In this document: piece after piece, positions 45,352 through 56,050 of the stretch
Layout of the letters: each line of letters opens with the position of its first letter
Numbering within the stretch: position 1 is the first letter of the stretch
Source: Herpomyces periplanetae
Lineage: Eukaryota; Ascomycota; Laboulbeniomycetes; Herpomycetales; Herpomycetaceae
Direction: 5' to 3'
DNA: 64,000 nt
Assembly: GCA_009733715.1 (NCBI GenBank)
Contig: WMKJ01000069.1
Location: 1-64,000, forward strand
Program-made: the position numbers and the translations under genes
Notes under the pieces: generated by a model
Database searches by the model: none
What the model was told of the DNA's origin: nothing
What the model saw: only the letters and a program-made list of their open reading frames with translations

Positions 45352-48252
45352 AAAGCAGGTTGTTTAACAGTCGGTCGGCGAGCGCAATTCATCGATGTAT
45401 TCTTGCACAATACTACGTGCCAGCGTGCACTGTTAGCGATTCTTCCACTTGAAAGTTTAGCTGCATTAAGACTTGTTTGCCGTGAATTTGTCGATTGCAT
45501 TAGCCCAAAATTGTTTGAACGTTTGCATGTTAACTTCACGGCTACAAAATTTTCACGGCCAGCACGAAGATCCGCTCTTGCACGTATTGGCAAGTACGTG
45601 CGTGAACTTACGTTTCATATGGCTTATTCTGATGAAACTAATTTATCATCACTTGTGGATCCAATTACGGGTGGTGAGGTTAATTTTGTGTACGAACCAC
45701 GCTTGAACCCTTCACTTGGAGCTCGATACGAATCTATGGCGGTACATTGTTTATTAGTTAAACAATATCCGCCGCTATTTCATGCTGCAACCAATGTACC
45801 AGCATTTCTATCGGTTATATCGTCTTTACCACGCTTAAATCATTTGCGGATTGATTGTCCAGGAGTTCCATCTTCACACGACAATGAAAGTGCGGTTAAC
45901 TATGCATTAACATCACTAAGACTTGCCATGGAGAATTCATCGTTATCAGGAATTGAAAAGTTAACATATTTGAATATCCATCCTACTGGTTTAATAGTCA
46001 TGCATCCTACGTTTGGACCCCAGGCTATTGATGCTCCATATCCAAGTGATGATAGTACAATATTTTGGCAACGTATAAGAGAATTGGATATTAGAATGCA
46101 GTACGACGATTCATGGCCCTCATGGTGTTGTGATGCAGTTCATGCGTACATAAGTGCATTTTCAACATCACTTGAACAACTAAGCTTCCAATGGCTTAAA
46201 ATGCCGGGTGTATGTCCTCTTATGTTGCACACCGTTACGCATCAAGCCGAGTCTATTCCCTGGAAGTATCGGAATATTTTAACCGAGTACCGGGCAACGA
46301 ATTTACGGTTTAAAGACGCGGCTTTGAGCTCACCGGTCTCACAGTTTTCATGTTCGGGATATAGCTCACCGCGATACGGTAGGATGACACATTCATTTTC
46401 GTCGAGCGGACCTTCAGAGTATACGTTTGCCAGCGATGAAGGCAAGGGATCGCGTGGACCGAAAGTTGTACGTAGCAGTGCAACGAACGGATCGCCGCAG
46501 TCATGGCAGACACAAATGTGGGCGACGTCTCGTCCTACGACGGCGTCAGGCTGGACTTGCACTACGGGGGGAGGAGCAAAGCGCGGTTCAGCAAGTGTTT
46601 CACACACGGCGATGTCTAGTCAAAGCGGAATTTCGTCGATGGTGATGATGGGGTGTTCATGTGCAAACTCATGCAAGCTGTCGAAAGGATGTAATGCGGT
46701 GGATCAAATTCCTCTTCACGCTCATCGGATGCAGACGATCGGCCACGAAGGAACAACAGGAGGCGATTACTATAACACTGCGAGAACAGCGCCTCAGGTA
46801 GTAGCGGTGGAGCATGGGTATTTCTCACGGCCTGTCGGTGGTCTGGGACGATATTGTTCTAGCGAAGCGGCTGCGGCTGAGACAAATTCATTGGTTGTAC
46901 TGCCCCGCTTAAGGCACCTAAGGCTGGCATGTCTACGTGCGTCGGCGCTACATCTGTGGCACATTTTATGGAGACATGTTAACGTGCTTTGTGAGATTGA
47001 ATTTGAAGATTTTTCCCTAACGCATGGATCATGGTTTCAGGCACTTGAGCCACTTAGCGAATTGTGCGGAGACCGGCACTGGCAAGAGCAATTTCAAAGT
47101 TCCATATTCAAGTCAGAGAGTCAGTTTCCTTCAGCACAGATATGGAGTGTTCCAGTGAACGTGAATGAATTACAGCAAACTAAAGTCTTGGATAGTATTA
47201 AGTGGTTTAAAGCGACAATACGCCATCATTATATTGGATCAGGAAATGAAAGTAGGATGGGGGAGTATACTAGTGTTGGAATGTCTATGGGTAGTGGAAT
47301 AAGGACGACGACAAGGGCAGCAGTATCGCGAAAGAGTAGTGTTAAATTGGAAGTTATACCGGCTAGATTGAAATTGGAACGCTCATCAGCGGGGGGTAAA
47401 GCACGGATGCATCCTGCGTATCGGCATACAGTTAGTGAACAAAGACGTTGTTTTGGTTCGCTAGAGGACGGTAAAGCGGATGATACGATATCGGATAGAC
47501 AATCGTCACCTGGGGTGGTTAATAAAATGAAGTTACCCGGTTTACGTCGATGTTTAACGAGCAGTGGAGAACGGGATAGTGTTCGATCTTTAGGAGTGGT
47601 CAAGGATGAAGGGTGTTTAGGAAGCTTTGAACCGGTGAACAGCATGTCAAATATTACAAGGTTTGATGAATCTTATGATGGAGAGGACAATTTTGGTTTA
47701 CGGCGTGGAAGGGATAAGATGGTAAACGTTGCGACGAAGTCTAACGGACCATTTAGCCCGGGAATTATAACAGATAAAGTTAACAATACGACGGTTTGTC
47801 ATTCGTTAATGTTGAAGTCGCGGAAATTGGTGAAACCTTCGCGGCAATCGGGTAAGAATGGATATACGTCGTCGTGTGCGATGGGCTCGGAAACTATGAG
47901 CCGGAGATTTGGGTCTGTGAATGCGCGATGTTGGAAGAAATTACATACATCAACAGATGCGTTTAGGAGCGGAGATAAGCGAGGACATCGTAGCTCGTCA
48001 GTTGTGCGGGAGATGGACGTGGATGGTATGAGGATGGGAGGGGGAGAAAATAATGGGTGTAGATTGAAGGAAGAAATGAGGACGTTTGAAACGACAAAAA
48101 GAGCTAAGCGAAGGCGTTGGGGGGAAAGTTCTCGTGAAGCTGATACAGCGACGATGGGGATTTCATTTTCAGCGTTTAGATCGCTGAGTGGTGATGGCGC
48201 GGTGCGACATGCGAAGAAGTTGTGGGAACGAACCTTTTTGCCCTGGTGGTAG
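45352..48252 (+). CDS. large F-box protein (5' exon not found)
   Basis: At least 949 residues are encoded in one long exon ending at 48252. The F-box is at the start: LLAILPLESLAALRLVCREF and the following helix. The family-typical region comes next (FVYEPRLNPSLGARYESMAV, SLPRLNHLRIDCPGV, ALTSLRLAMENSSL, ELDIRMQYDDSW, SLEQLSFQWL), and a C-terminal part LRHLRLACLRASALHLWHIL. From memory this resembles a conserved ascomycete F-box family that recruits substrates to SCF ubiquitin ligases; substrates are unknown. Low-complexity Ser/Gly/Arg segments fill residues 310-480 and 630-900. No in-frame ATG precedes the F-box; the frame opens at 45352 with possible acceptors at 45358 and 45370, so a 5' exon is missing from this annotation. 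Confidence 0.75.
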   Translation, partial: KAGCLTVGRRAQFIDVFLHNTTCQRALLAILPLESLAALRLVCREFVDCISPKLFERLHVNFTATKFSRPARRSALARIGKYVRELTFHMAYSDETNLSSLVDPITGGEVNFVYEPRLNPSLGARYESMAVHCLLVKQYPPLFHAATNVPAFLSVISSLPRLNHLRIDCPGVPSSHDNESAVNYALTSLRLAMENSSLSGIEKLTYLNIHPTGLIVMHPTFGPQAIDAPYPSDDSTIFWQRIRELDIRMQYDDSWPSWCCDAVHAYISAFSTSLEQLSFQWLKMPGVCPLMLHTVTHQAESIPWKYRNILTEYRATNLRFKDAALSSPVSQFSCSGYSSPRYGRMTHSFSSSGPSEYTFASDEGKGSRGPKVVRSSATNGSPQSWQTQMWATSRPTTASGWTCTTGGGAKRGSASVSHTAMSSQSGISSMVMMGCSCANSCKLSKGCNAVDQIPLHAHRMQTIGHEGTTGGDYYNTARTAPQVVAVEHGYFSRPVGGLGRYCSSEAAAAETNSLVVLPRLRHLRLACLRASALHLWHILWRHVNVLCEIEFEDFSLTHGSWFQALEPLSELCGDRHWQEQFQSSIFKSESQFPSAQIWSVPVNVNELQQTKVLDSIKWFKATIRHHYIGSGNESRMGEYTSVGMSMGSGIRTTTRAAVSRKSSVKLEVIPARLKLERSSAGGKARMHPAYRHTVSEQRRCFGSLEDGKADDTISDRQSSPGVVNKMKLPGLRRCLTSSGERDSVRSLGVVKDEGCLGSFEPVNSMSNITRFDESYDGEDNFGLRRGRDKMVNVATKSNGPFSPGIITDKVNNTTVCHSLMLKSRKLVKPSRQSGKNGYTSSCAMGSETMSRRFGSVNARCWKKLHTSTDAFRSGDKRGHRSSSVVREMDVDGMRMGGGENNGCRLKEEMRTFETTKRAKRRRWGESSREADTATMGISFSAFRSLSGDGAVRHAKKLWERTFLPWW

Positions 48253-49049
48253 GATGGATGGATAAGATGTATTACGATTAATGAACAACACATGCACGCG
48301 CGAACGAACGATGAATTGATTGATCGATGGAGTAGATTGCATAGCATGGGACGGATAGTGATGAGGGATGTAATAGCGGTACTTTGGTGATACGGCACGG
48401 TAAGGTATCGTTTGTGCATGGACATAGGGTGGAAAGTTTGCCGGTTATGAATAGATAGCAAGTTGGCTAGCGTAGTCTAGCGTTAACGCTTAAAGTGATA
48501 GCAGAGTTGATGGCAATGGAGATGACGATAGCGGTGACGGTAGTAGTGGTGGTAACGGTAGCGGTAACAAGGCTTGGAAGAAGATGCTTGTAAAATTAGT
48601 GAATCAAATGGTTTAGCATGTTGTGCAAACCAGTTTGGTTTAGGTAGTGGGAGCGAAGTATACAAGCAACAGAGGGTCTAGCAGCAGTTAATTTTAACTT
48701 TAGCATTTCCGACAGAGATGGTACGAGCTGGGTGGTGAGAAATGGAGCAGCCAAATTATCGTGCAATGGGGGAGTTGTGAATACGACGAGACATGGATGG
48801 ATGAATGAGTTTAGTGCATTTAGACGGGGACCGACAAGTTTGGTTTAAGTGGAGAGTAGGAGAAGCGTAGTGAAACATTGAAGATGTTTTACGTGTACAT
48901 AAGAATAGAAATTAGCTAAGTTTACATGAAGGGAAAGGTTTTGGGAAAAGAAAGTTGACGATGTTATGGGGTTGACGAGTAAATGGAGGATGGTGGTAGA
49001 TGTGGGTAAGATTGGAATGATGAAACAAGCATAAAAGCGATGGGAAGAC
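48253..49049. other. convergent 3' spacer
   Basis: The 797 bases between the F-box gene and the SCP2 gene stops. Purine-rich on the plus strand, with GGTAACGGTAGCGG-like imperfect repeats near 48530-48570. No gene seen. Confidence 0.5.
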
Positions 49050-49543
49050 TCAAAGCTTAGCACGATCAGAGGCTTTGGCTAGAATAGGTTCGAGTCGAGT
49101 AGCTTTCATAACGTCGCCGCGAATTTTAAGTTTTCCCGTCATGAAAAGGCTTTGGGCGTTAGCTTTTCCGCTGAGCAGACGGGAGAAATCTTCATCTTTA
49201 AGAACAAGGGTGACTAGATGGATGGTGAACATGAGTTAGCGGGGCGACAGACACGGACATCCGGCAAAATAATGATTAACGAATTAATATAACGGGAAAG
49301 GATACGTAAGGACAACTTACCATCGGCTTTAGTTTTGTTAGTGGTATCTTTGGAGATGGTTCCGGTATCTTTAAGATCGAGAATCCAGCGGGCAGAGCTT
49401 CCAGATGGATTGGTTAATTCAACGGCAAACACAGTATTTCCAGCAGCTTTGATAGCATTGTTGCGGGCAGTTTCATCCGAAAAGGCTGCCGAAAGGGAGT
49501 TGAACGCAACAGAAGAAGGGAAAGATGAATCTTCTAGACCCAT
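49050..49543 (-). CDS. SCP2-type sterol carrier protein with peroxisomal AKL signal
   Basis: Protein of 128 residues in two exons: 49543-49321 and 49213-49050 (intron 107 bases, GTAAGT donor, phase 1). It reads MGLEDSSFPSSVAFNSLSAA, later RWILDLKDTGTISKD, then across the junction KADVTLVLKDEDFSRLLSGK, ANAQSLFMTGKLKIRGDVMK, ending LEPILAKASDRAKL. This is the whole SCP2 lipid-binding fold. The C-terminal AKL is a type 1 peroxisomal targeting signal, so it is likely a peroxisome matrix protein that binds acyl-CoA or sterols. The start ATG begins the family-typical N-terminus. The frame stays open without ATG for some 69 codons upstream, discussed separately as a possible non-AUG extension. Confidence 0.93.
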
Positions 49544-50032
49544 AATGAGTAGATGATGATAATCAAGTTTAGACTGGGACGGGGAAAAGAATAGGAAAAG
49601 TTTGTGATTAGGAGACAAACCAGGTGAAGGTGGAGAATATTTGGAAAGGTTTGAGTAGAATACAAGGGTTTGGTGGGAAAAGAATGACTTTAGAGAATTA
49701 AGGGAGAAGAATATTGCATCAGAAGAATTCGAAAATACACGTTGGAACAAGGGATTGAGTGGGTTAGAAGTAGACGAGAAAAGTCCGAATTATCAAACAG
49801 GGCACGATGCAGCAAAGCGGAGAAGACGGGTAACAGCAAGATAAAACGGGCGAGTCTAACTAGAAAGTGAGACGCCGATTAGAATTCATCGAGCAATACA
49901 CAACCAGCAGGACCGGCGCGTTCGACGAAGCCTTGAAACAAGAAATCTCCTGTTCATCGAGATCTTGCATGAATTTATCCTGAAAGAATCGGTTTCTTCA
50001 GCAAGTCTATACATCTGGTACACGTTGCATCA

Positions 50033-50074
50033 TCTCGTGTCTCCGTCTCGTCTCTTCATCTCGTCTCATCCCGT
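50033..50074. repeat. CTCGT pentanucleotide repeat
   Basis: Imperfect CTCGT/CTCAT units in the SCP2-ATG2 spacer, the same motif family as at 28220-28260 and, on the other strand, 39654-39671. Confidence 0.7.
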
Positions 50075-50600
50075 TCTAATTCCCCAAAATGGATATCTTG
50101 ATTTTGTAGAATCGGAAACTTTGAAAAATTTCCATTCGTTCAGCAAACGTATTAATACTGGCGAAATATTTATCTTCGCCGTTCACTCACTTAAATGCTC
50201 TTTCAAGGAATTCTCCATCGCCACTTTTGCCTTGAATGGTACTTATCTCCCCCGATTTAAACCAATTTTACGTCGATCCATCCGTTCTTTTCACCTTTTC
50301 TTAACCTCCTCCTGTGATGCCCAGTTGGTTTTTGTTAAACAAGTCTTCTTTTCGCTAGTGCAACGACGGATTCCTTGGTTTAAACACTCCTGGACGCTAG
50401 GATTCAAACCATCACGTCCTGTCCGGTTTAGTTTTCCTTCTCGCCAACCTATTTGATCTATTCTCCCTTAAACTAAATTTCAAGTGGTAGTTCATCCTTT
50501 TAAATTCTCCCTAACAACCATCTACCTTTTATCCTAACTTTCACGTTTATCCCTTTTTTAATTCGTACTTAAACCACTGATTGTGGGTGTGGATGTAGAT

Positions 50601-50644
50601 TCGTGCATCCGTACGTGCATGCATGCTTGCGTGCTTGCGTACGA
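50601..50644. repeat. alternating GTACGTGCATGC tract upstream of ATG2
   Basis: About 44 bases of mostly alternating purine-pyrimidine sequence lying about 45 bases before the ATG2 initiation codon. Confidence 0.7.
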
Positions 50645-50687
50645 TTTCCCACTTTAACCGGCTAACTCTAAAGTAACCCAGTCCGTC

Positions 50688-53600
50688 ATGGATTCCATAT
50701 TTTCCTTTTCTTCCATGCTTCAAAAAAAGCTACTTCGTTACGTCCTTAATCAACTCAACATTCTCGATCCAGAATCCATAACCCTTCAATCCGTCGACTT
50801 CACTCTGGGAAAAAATTCCGTTATCGAGTTACACGATGCAAAACTCAGCGTTCAAGTACGTTGAAACTTATCTCACCTTCCATTTCTTCCCACGACTTTC
50901 TATCTACATTTATTCCCTACGTTAATCCAAACATCTGTATCCACTTACACTCTTCTAACCTTCTCCTCCCCACAGAGTTTATCCTCCCTTATATCGTTAA
51001 GGCGAAAGTACGAAATCACCTCAGCCCAAGTTTCTACCCTACGAATCAATTTACCCGCCGATCTTTACACTTCATCTATACACGTAGAAATTCATGGCGT
51101 TAACATCTCAATTAAACTCGCCGCTTCTGACCCTCCTAACGCTAATAACACGGATTCATCATCTCCCCAGTCTCCTCATTTCACCGTAGATTCCAGCCAG
51201 TGGCTCCCCGATAGCAAAAATCTAGCGCGTTCATTTCTATTCGATGAACCGGATTTCGATGATGATGACATATTTTACGATTGCCAAAGCACACTACCCT
51301 CAACGGATGAAACATCTCCCCATTGCCCCCAAACCCTCCCCTCCCTAGAACCATCTTCCAAGGGTGAAAATAACGGTAACCCTTCCCAAACCATTCTTCG
51401 CATCTTCGCCAACTGGATCCGCGGCTTGGGAAAACGATTAACGCTATGTATATCAAACGTTAACATTCAATGTGACTCTGAACTGTTGTTTGACGATACC
51501 ATTCTACCCCGCCGTCTACGTACCGATGGCTTTACCTCTAAAAGTACACTCATCCTAAACGTTGACAGTATCAAGGTTTCTTCTACTCTCATCGATACTC
51601 CCCCTTCAACTTGTCATTCATTATTCAATACATCATCGTGCAGCAGTTGGGAAAAACGACTCGTTAACATTAACAAATGTTCCCTATCCCTCTCTTACAC
51701 TTCTGACCCTATTACTGATAATATACCATGTCCGTTCAACATTAAACTCTCCATCGATGCTATACAAGCCAGTTTCAGCCTTTCAAATTATCGAGAGTAT
51801 CATATTAACACCAACGTCTGGGGAACTTCAGTTTCCTTGAACCAATCTGATTTTATACGGTTTATCACAACACCTCAATCCTCCAGCAAATCTCATCACC
51901 AAGATAACCTTCACACTGAATCCCGTTCCAACCTCAAAATATCAATATCACATACTGACTCGGACACCACTGTTCAAATTAATACATCGGCTATCCACAT
52001 ACTTATTGATTTGCCGGCTCTGGAAATTTTGTTCCATCACTTCCAAGTAAGGGTTAACGATTCATTAAATCTTGATACAAGGATTTATAATGAGTGTACA
52101 CTTGCAGCAGTGACTCCGTTTCTCGATCAATTGAAGGTCAACATCCGCTTTGGTAACTTAAAATTAGCCTTCATGAATCGTACATCGAGTATACTATTCC
52201 TCTGTCAGATGAAGCTAACCTTACGGGACAGCGTTATCGCAATTCAAGTAAGCAAGACTCGTGGATTCTTCCTCAAGGGAAAACCGGGTAATGACTCTCC
52301 AGTAGAACGAGAAATGTCCACTATGCGTAGCGAATCAAGTGAAAAGTGTGTAACCAACGAAGCCATCAGTGTAACCGGCATCAATTTGCTCATTGAAATT
52401 CGCCTATCCACCACAAAAAAAGATGCCGCTACTCTTGCCGGAAAAATTTTCTCTCTCGTATACAACACGAACAGCAACTTGTTAAACACACTGCACGAAG
52501 ATGGTTTACGCAATATATCTTGTCATACGGCCTGGGTAGAATTTACCCTTGATTTACTCCAAGTGAATGCAACGGCAGATGATTGGTTTAACGAAGCTAT
52601 TAACGTAGCTACGGAATTTCGGGATAGCCTTGTTAACTTGGTCAAGTATTTTCCCTCAACTAGCGCCACGGGCCCCAGCATTACAGGCCTTATCCGTCAA
52701 ATACACGTTAACGGACACGTTAACCCATCATTTGGACAGGCTAACCTTAGCGTTAACAATGTTAACCTCTGTGGAATCATCATGCCTAATGCTGCCTGTG
52801 CTGTTATTACTGTCGATGAATTTAACTTACTAAACCATTCAAACACGCTAATCTTGGGCAAATGTGTGAAGCAAGATACTCGTTCCATGCTAGCTTTGCG
52901 TTGTATAAACGGTGAAGCTGAGCAAAACTGTGGTTTTAGCCTGGAACTTCACCTAACTAACCTTTATACCGTTTACCAAGCTGACGTTGAACGCTATAGT
53001 AACCTGGCTGTGCAAACCGGTAAATCATCTACATTCAACGCTTGTGACAATCATGTAGAAGCTTCATTAGGTCTTCTTGTCCAAGCCTTGTTAAATCTTG
53101 ATCCATCATTTTCAAGTGTCCCTACACAGTCAATGTTGAGTGAACCTGTTATTCATATTACATCTCAGCTTCCCACTCAGTTGTTCAATGTTAACTGGTT
53201 ACATGCTGTACATTTTAACCTACACGACAGTGTAGTTGCGCTTGAACGATATGGAATTACCGGTCGATGTGCCGTATTCTTCAAAAATGCTAGTCTCCGT
53301 GATGCTAATCTTACCTCCCTCGATGCTTCTTCCAAAAATTCCCATCCTTTAACAGCCTTATCGTTAGCCGTTGATCGAACTTTCGTCTATCTGATCGACG
53401 ACATTACCCGTGGTGAATCGTGGACATCCGGAAACTTTGAAGCATGCGCTGAAGCCTGTGGTTATACTCTAGTCGGCAGTATATTCGGCATCGAAGTTTC
53501 AATTACGTCTCACCCCCTTGACAAATCAATCAATGTTAACGTGGAAAATCGCTTAGCCATCCTTGATACATGCGCCGACTCAACGGTAACCTTGCTACAC

Positions 53601-55568
53601 TTACTACACCCCAAAACTTCTCCAACTACCCATCCCCCTAATCTTGCCCCCGCTGCAAAACTTTCACCCTCCAACTTAGACGATGTAGAAGCTGATTTCT
53701 GCTGTATAAACTCCAAGGCAGAATGTGAAGACTGGAAAACTTCCAGTAGTGAATTTGACTATGAAAACAGTGATCATATATACATGATCAGATTAGACAA
53801 ATTTGGAGATATTTACAGTGACGATGGAAGTTACTCAGGATATGAATCCGAAAAGTATTGTGGTGAAAGTGAATATAGTGAAGCAGATTCCAGTACGTAC
53901 GGATTTTCTGCCAAACACGATAATGACGAAGATACCACTTTTAAGTTAAACCTTAGATTGCAATGCGGTCAAATTATCTGGAATATGTTTGATGGGTATG
54001 ACTGGCCAGAAACGCGCAAACGGGCCGTTAAAGCCCACGAAAAGCGTGAAATTGAAGCTGAGTATAAACGGCGTCGACGAAGGAAAAGATTAACCGAAAG
54101 ATCTAAATCGTGGGAGAAAGAGCAGGATAAAGAAAGTTGGATTGACGATTGCTTGTTAAATTCAGTTTGGGTTGACGTTGGCAATTTAGAAGTTAGCCCC
54201 GTTAAAAGTAATGATGAGGAAGCTTATAATTATGCCCCCACTGCTACCGTTACATCTGATGCAACCGATGCTGCCCCAACTTCCAAGAGTACATCAGCCT
54301 TTTCCAATAGCGAGCAAGCACAAGGTCACTTTCAACGTAGTCAGCATCACAAAATGACAATTGAGTTGCGAAATGTCAGCGGGATAGTCCAACTTAGTTC
54401 ATGCGTTAACAGCGGGATATCGCGATTATCAAGTGAACTGGGCATTAAGGAAGTTGAAGTATTCGATCACATGCCGAGTTCATCATGGAATAAATTTGCT
54501 ACATTTACCCTGCCTGAAACAGGACAAAAGAAGCGGAAACTAAGTAAAATGTTTCATCTTGTCTTCGAAAAAGTTCAGTTTAACCCCGCTTCTAGTAAGC
54601 CCGATGAGCTGAAAATTAGGATAAACGTCCTCCCTGTACGCTTGCATGTGGATCAGGATGCTTTGGAATTTCTGGTTCAATTTTTCAGCTTTGCTGATTC
54701 AGATTTATCGAGTGTAAAGCTGTCTAGTAGGATAACACAGCCTTCAAGGGACGTTATTCATCCGATAATTCGAATATTTGAGATGAGTTCCCTCTATGTT
54801 AAATTGGACTATAAGCCGAAAAAGGTTGACTATTCGGGACTTCGAGCTGGCCAAAAGGTAGCTTTGCTTAATTTTATACGCCTTGATTCGGCACAGATTC
54901 GATTGCAGGCCGTTCGGGTTACTGATGTGGTAGGGTTTCCTGAGTTGAAGTGTATCCTGTTAGATCATTGGATTCCTGATATACGCAAAAGGCAATTGCC
55001 GCATATACTTGCGGGTGTTGCAGCGTTACGCCCGTTGACGAATATATGTGGTCAACTTCACGATCTTATAATTAACGCACCGGGTGAACGTCGAGTTAAA
55101 TCGAGTGCAGCAATGTTTGCTCGAACTACAACAGCCGAAGTGATTAGGCTTGCGGCTAAATTGGCACTTGGTACGCAAATTGTACTGGAAGGGGCAGAAA
55201 GTGCGCTGTTAGTTGATAATCATGACCGTGAGGAGATGCGTAGAGCTGCAAATTCATATTCCAATCGGACATTATCCCGGTATGCTAATCAACCTGTTAG
55301 CTTGATTGAAGGCTTGCGCAATGCTGCCCAAAATTTCGAGAAAGACTTTTGGCGGGCCCATCAAACGTTGTTGACGCTACCTATTGAAGCATGGGAGCAG
55401 AATTCAACGTATGAATCGGCTCGATTTGTGGCTCGAACAGCACCTACGATAATTATTCGACCAGCCATTGGGGTGTCTAAAGCGTTGGGCCTAGCACTTT
55501 TTGGCGCGAGTAATTCACTTGACCGGGATAGTCAAAGGAAGCTTAGTGACAAGTATAAGAGACTGTAG
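50688..55568 (+). CDS. ATG2: autophagy-related lipid-transfer protein ATG2
   Basis: Protein of 1586 residues in two exons: 50688-50855 and 50976-55568 (intron 120 bases, GTACGT donor, CACAG acceptor, phase 0). The chorein-type N-terminus is clear: SSMLQKKLLRYVLNQLNILD, VDFTLGKNSVIELHDAKLS, then SLRRKYEITSAQVSTLRINL, ADLYTSSIHVEIHGVN. The middle is long and beta-rich, with acidic insertions (for example near residues 1000-1040). The conserved C-terminal part includes FPELKCILLDHWIPDI, then a segment RTTTAEVIRLAAKLALGTQ and TAPTIIIRPAIGVSKALGLA. ATG2 bridges the endoplasmic reticulum and the growing phagophore with Atg18/WIPI and Atg9, moving phospholipids. VPS13 shares the chorein start but is about twice as long; the C-terminal motifs favour ATG2. 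Confidence 0.93.
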
Positions 55569-56050
55569 AGGGAAGGACATTTAAGCAGAAGCTGTAACAA
55601 GCCTGGTCGCTGTCGCTGTCGCTGTCGCAACCGCTTTCTTCGGCGCAAACGCATCAATTCCCCGACTCGGAAGAACCAACGGCCCGGGGTGAGTGGCGCT
55701 TACTCAGCATCCACCATTCTTCGTGGTGAGGCAGGAACGTGATGCGATAATCGTCTCTGGCCACGTGAAACTTCAGGTTCTCGTGACTTCGGATGCTGAG
55801 TAAGTTGCGGCACTGTGGCGCGCGCCAGTGGAGGATGAGGCGGTGGCGGCGGAGGAGGGGCGCCGCAATGGCTAAGCCACGTGGCAAAGTCGGGGCCCGG
55901 GAGTGGAAGGCGAGACGGTAACAGAGCCAGGCGTGTGCAGCCGGAGGAGGACGCCGTAAAAGAGAAATAAAAAGTTTTGCTAGTTGGAAAGTCTAAATAT
56001 AGGCAGATATATAATAAAGATTGATTTGTATTAGTGATAAATTGTATACA
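55569..56050. other. convergent spacer with a GC-rich island
   Basis: The 482 bases between the ATG2 stop and the Sin3-like stop. A GTCGCT hexanucleotide repeat at 55605-55628 leads into a GC-rich island (about 55640-55930), very unlike the AT-rich flanks. The minus strand of the island is open for 77 codons (55887-55654) from a TTG, and further upstream in frame, without an ATG at its head. Confidence 0.6.
55605..55628. repeat. GTCGCT hexanucleotide repeat
   Basis: Four units of GTCGCT just after the ATG2 stop codon, at the edge of the GC-rich island. Confidence 0.85.

Larger units (their letters stand above)
49544..50687. promoter_or_regulatory. divergent promoter region (SCP2 and ATG2)
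   Basis: 1.1 kb with no confident gene. It contains a CTCGT repeat at 50033-50074 and an alternating GTACGTGCATGC tract at 50601-50644, some 45 bases before the ATG2 start. A plus-strand frame at 49965-50456 is Phe/Ser/Leu-rich with no recognised domain and is probably chance. Confidence 0.45.

Noticed and set aside
46242-46607. 121-codon minus-strand frame and neighbouring alternative frames
   Set aside because: Shadows of the F-box protein coding exon.
49880-49970. Minus-strand mini-exon candidate reading DFLFQGFVERAGPAGCVLL with an acceptor-like CAG before it
   Set aside because: Only about 23 codons, no matching upstream exon found, and such an open stretch is likely by chance.
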